Origin: an uncultured Lachnospiraceae bacterium
GTDB lineage: Bacteria > Bacillota > Clostridia > Lachnospirales > Lachnospiraceae
DNA length: 21,277 nt
Direction: 5' to 3'
Assembly (NCBI GenBank): GCA_910589635.1
Contig: CAJUTD010000032.1
Coordinates: forward strand, 1 to 21,277
This document shows, in pieces, positions 21,123-21,277 of this stretch. Below the pieces are notes generated by a model. The model did no database searches. It saw only the letters and a list, made by a program, of their open reading frames with translations, and was not told the DNA's origin. Numbering within the stretch: the stretch's first letter is position 1; each line of letters begins with the position of its first letter. The translations under genes and the position numbers were made by a program.

Positions 21123-21277
21123 AATATAAGATTACCTTACTAATTTCTTACAATTAATAAATCATTCCATAGTGTACGGTTCATACAGGCAAGAAACATG
21201 TAGACCTCAGATATATTCCTTTAAGATTGTGCCCTGCTGCATACCAGACGGGTATATTTTCTTTTTTGTGTCGCCTT

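Noticed and set aside
21241..21267. Plus-strand stem ATACC/GGTAT followed by a T-rich run near the right edge
   Set aside because: Only five pairs, and there is no plus-strand gene upstream for it to serve.

Overview
The window looks like chromosomal DNA of a gut-type clostridium, most likely Lachnospiraceae. This is an inference. It rests on strong AGGAGG-type ribosome binding sites, moderate GC content with AT-rich promoters, an AgrC-like/LytTR two-component pair, a secreted rhamnogalacturonan lyase with Fn3-like tails, and a polar amino-acid ABC operon with a lipobox. I see no phage, plasmid or insertion-sequence transposase genes.

Layout. (1) 1-5100, minus strand: a four-gene operon. A MacB/FtsX-type permease is followed by its ATPase, an OmpR-family response regulator, and a histidine kinase that runs off the left edge. 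This is a sensor-coupled export or stress module. (2) 5164-5376: a tRNA-Leu(AAG) gene with a near-consensus promoter and a terminator-like hairpin. (3) 5480-9633, minus: a TRM11/RlmL-like RNA methyltransferase with a HEAT-like N-terminus, preceded by a secreted PL11 rhamnogalacturonan lyase. (4) 9737-12194, plus: an amino-acid ABC transporter (binding lipoprotein, permease, ATPase). It has its own promoter, a palindromic operator candidate, an intercistronic hairpin and a terminator. (5) 12210-15469, minus: a P-loop ATPase overlapping a TPR protein. The pair is read from a promoter that lies beyond a 133-bp inverted-repeat element, so the leader RNA should be strongly folded. (6) 15508-16476, minus: a Gfo/Idh/MocA oxidoreductase. 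(7) 16556-18472, minus: a membrane-bound Cache-HAMP-PAS-GGDEF diguanylate cyclase. (8) 18604-20671, minus: an AgrC-like sensor kinase and a LytTR response regulator, preceded by a short overlapping leader ORF. (9) 20847-21047, minus: a small PspC-domain membrane protein. The last 230 bases hold its promoter candidate and little else.

The strongest candidate for something undescribed is region 5. Its ATPase has a Walker A site, an EDLDR Walker B-like motif and a GGSLRDLFR motif. Its partner has a distinctive N-terminal domain (LNFSRD...DFYSF) and eight near-identical 42-residue kinesin-light-chain-type TPRs. Together they resemble a STAND-type sensor/switch split over two genes. Its role, whether immunity, stress or secretion signalling, cannot be read from the sequence. 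Several signalling genes lie close together (two two-component systems, a diguanylate cyclase and the ATPase/TPR pair), so this is a regulation-rich stretch.
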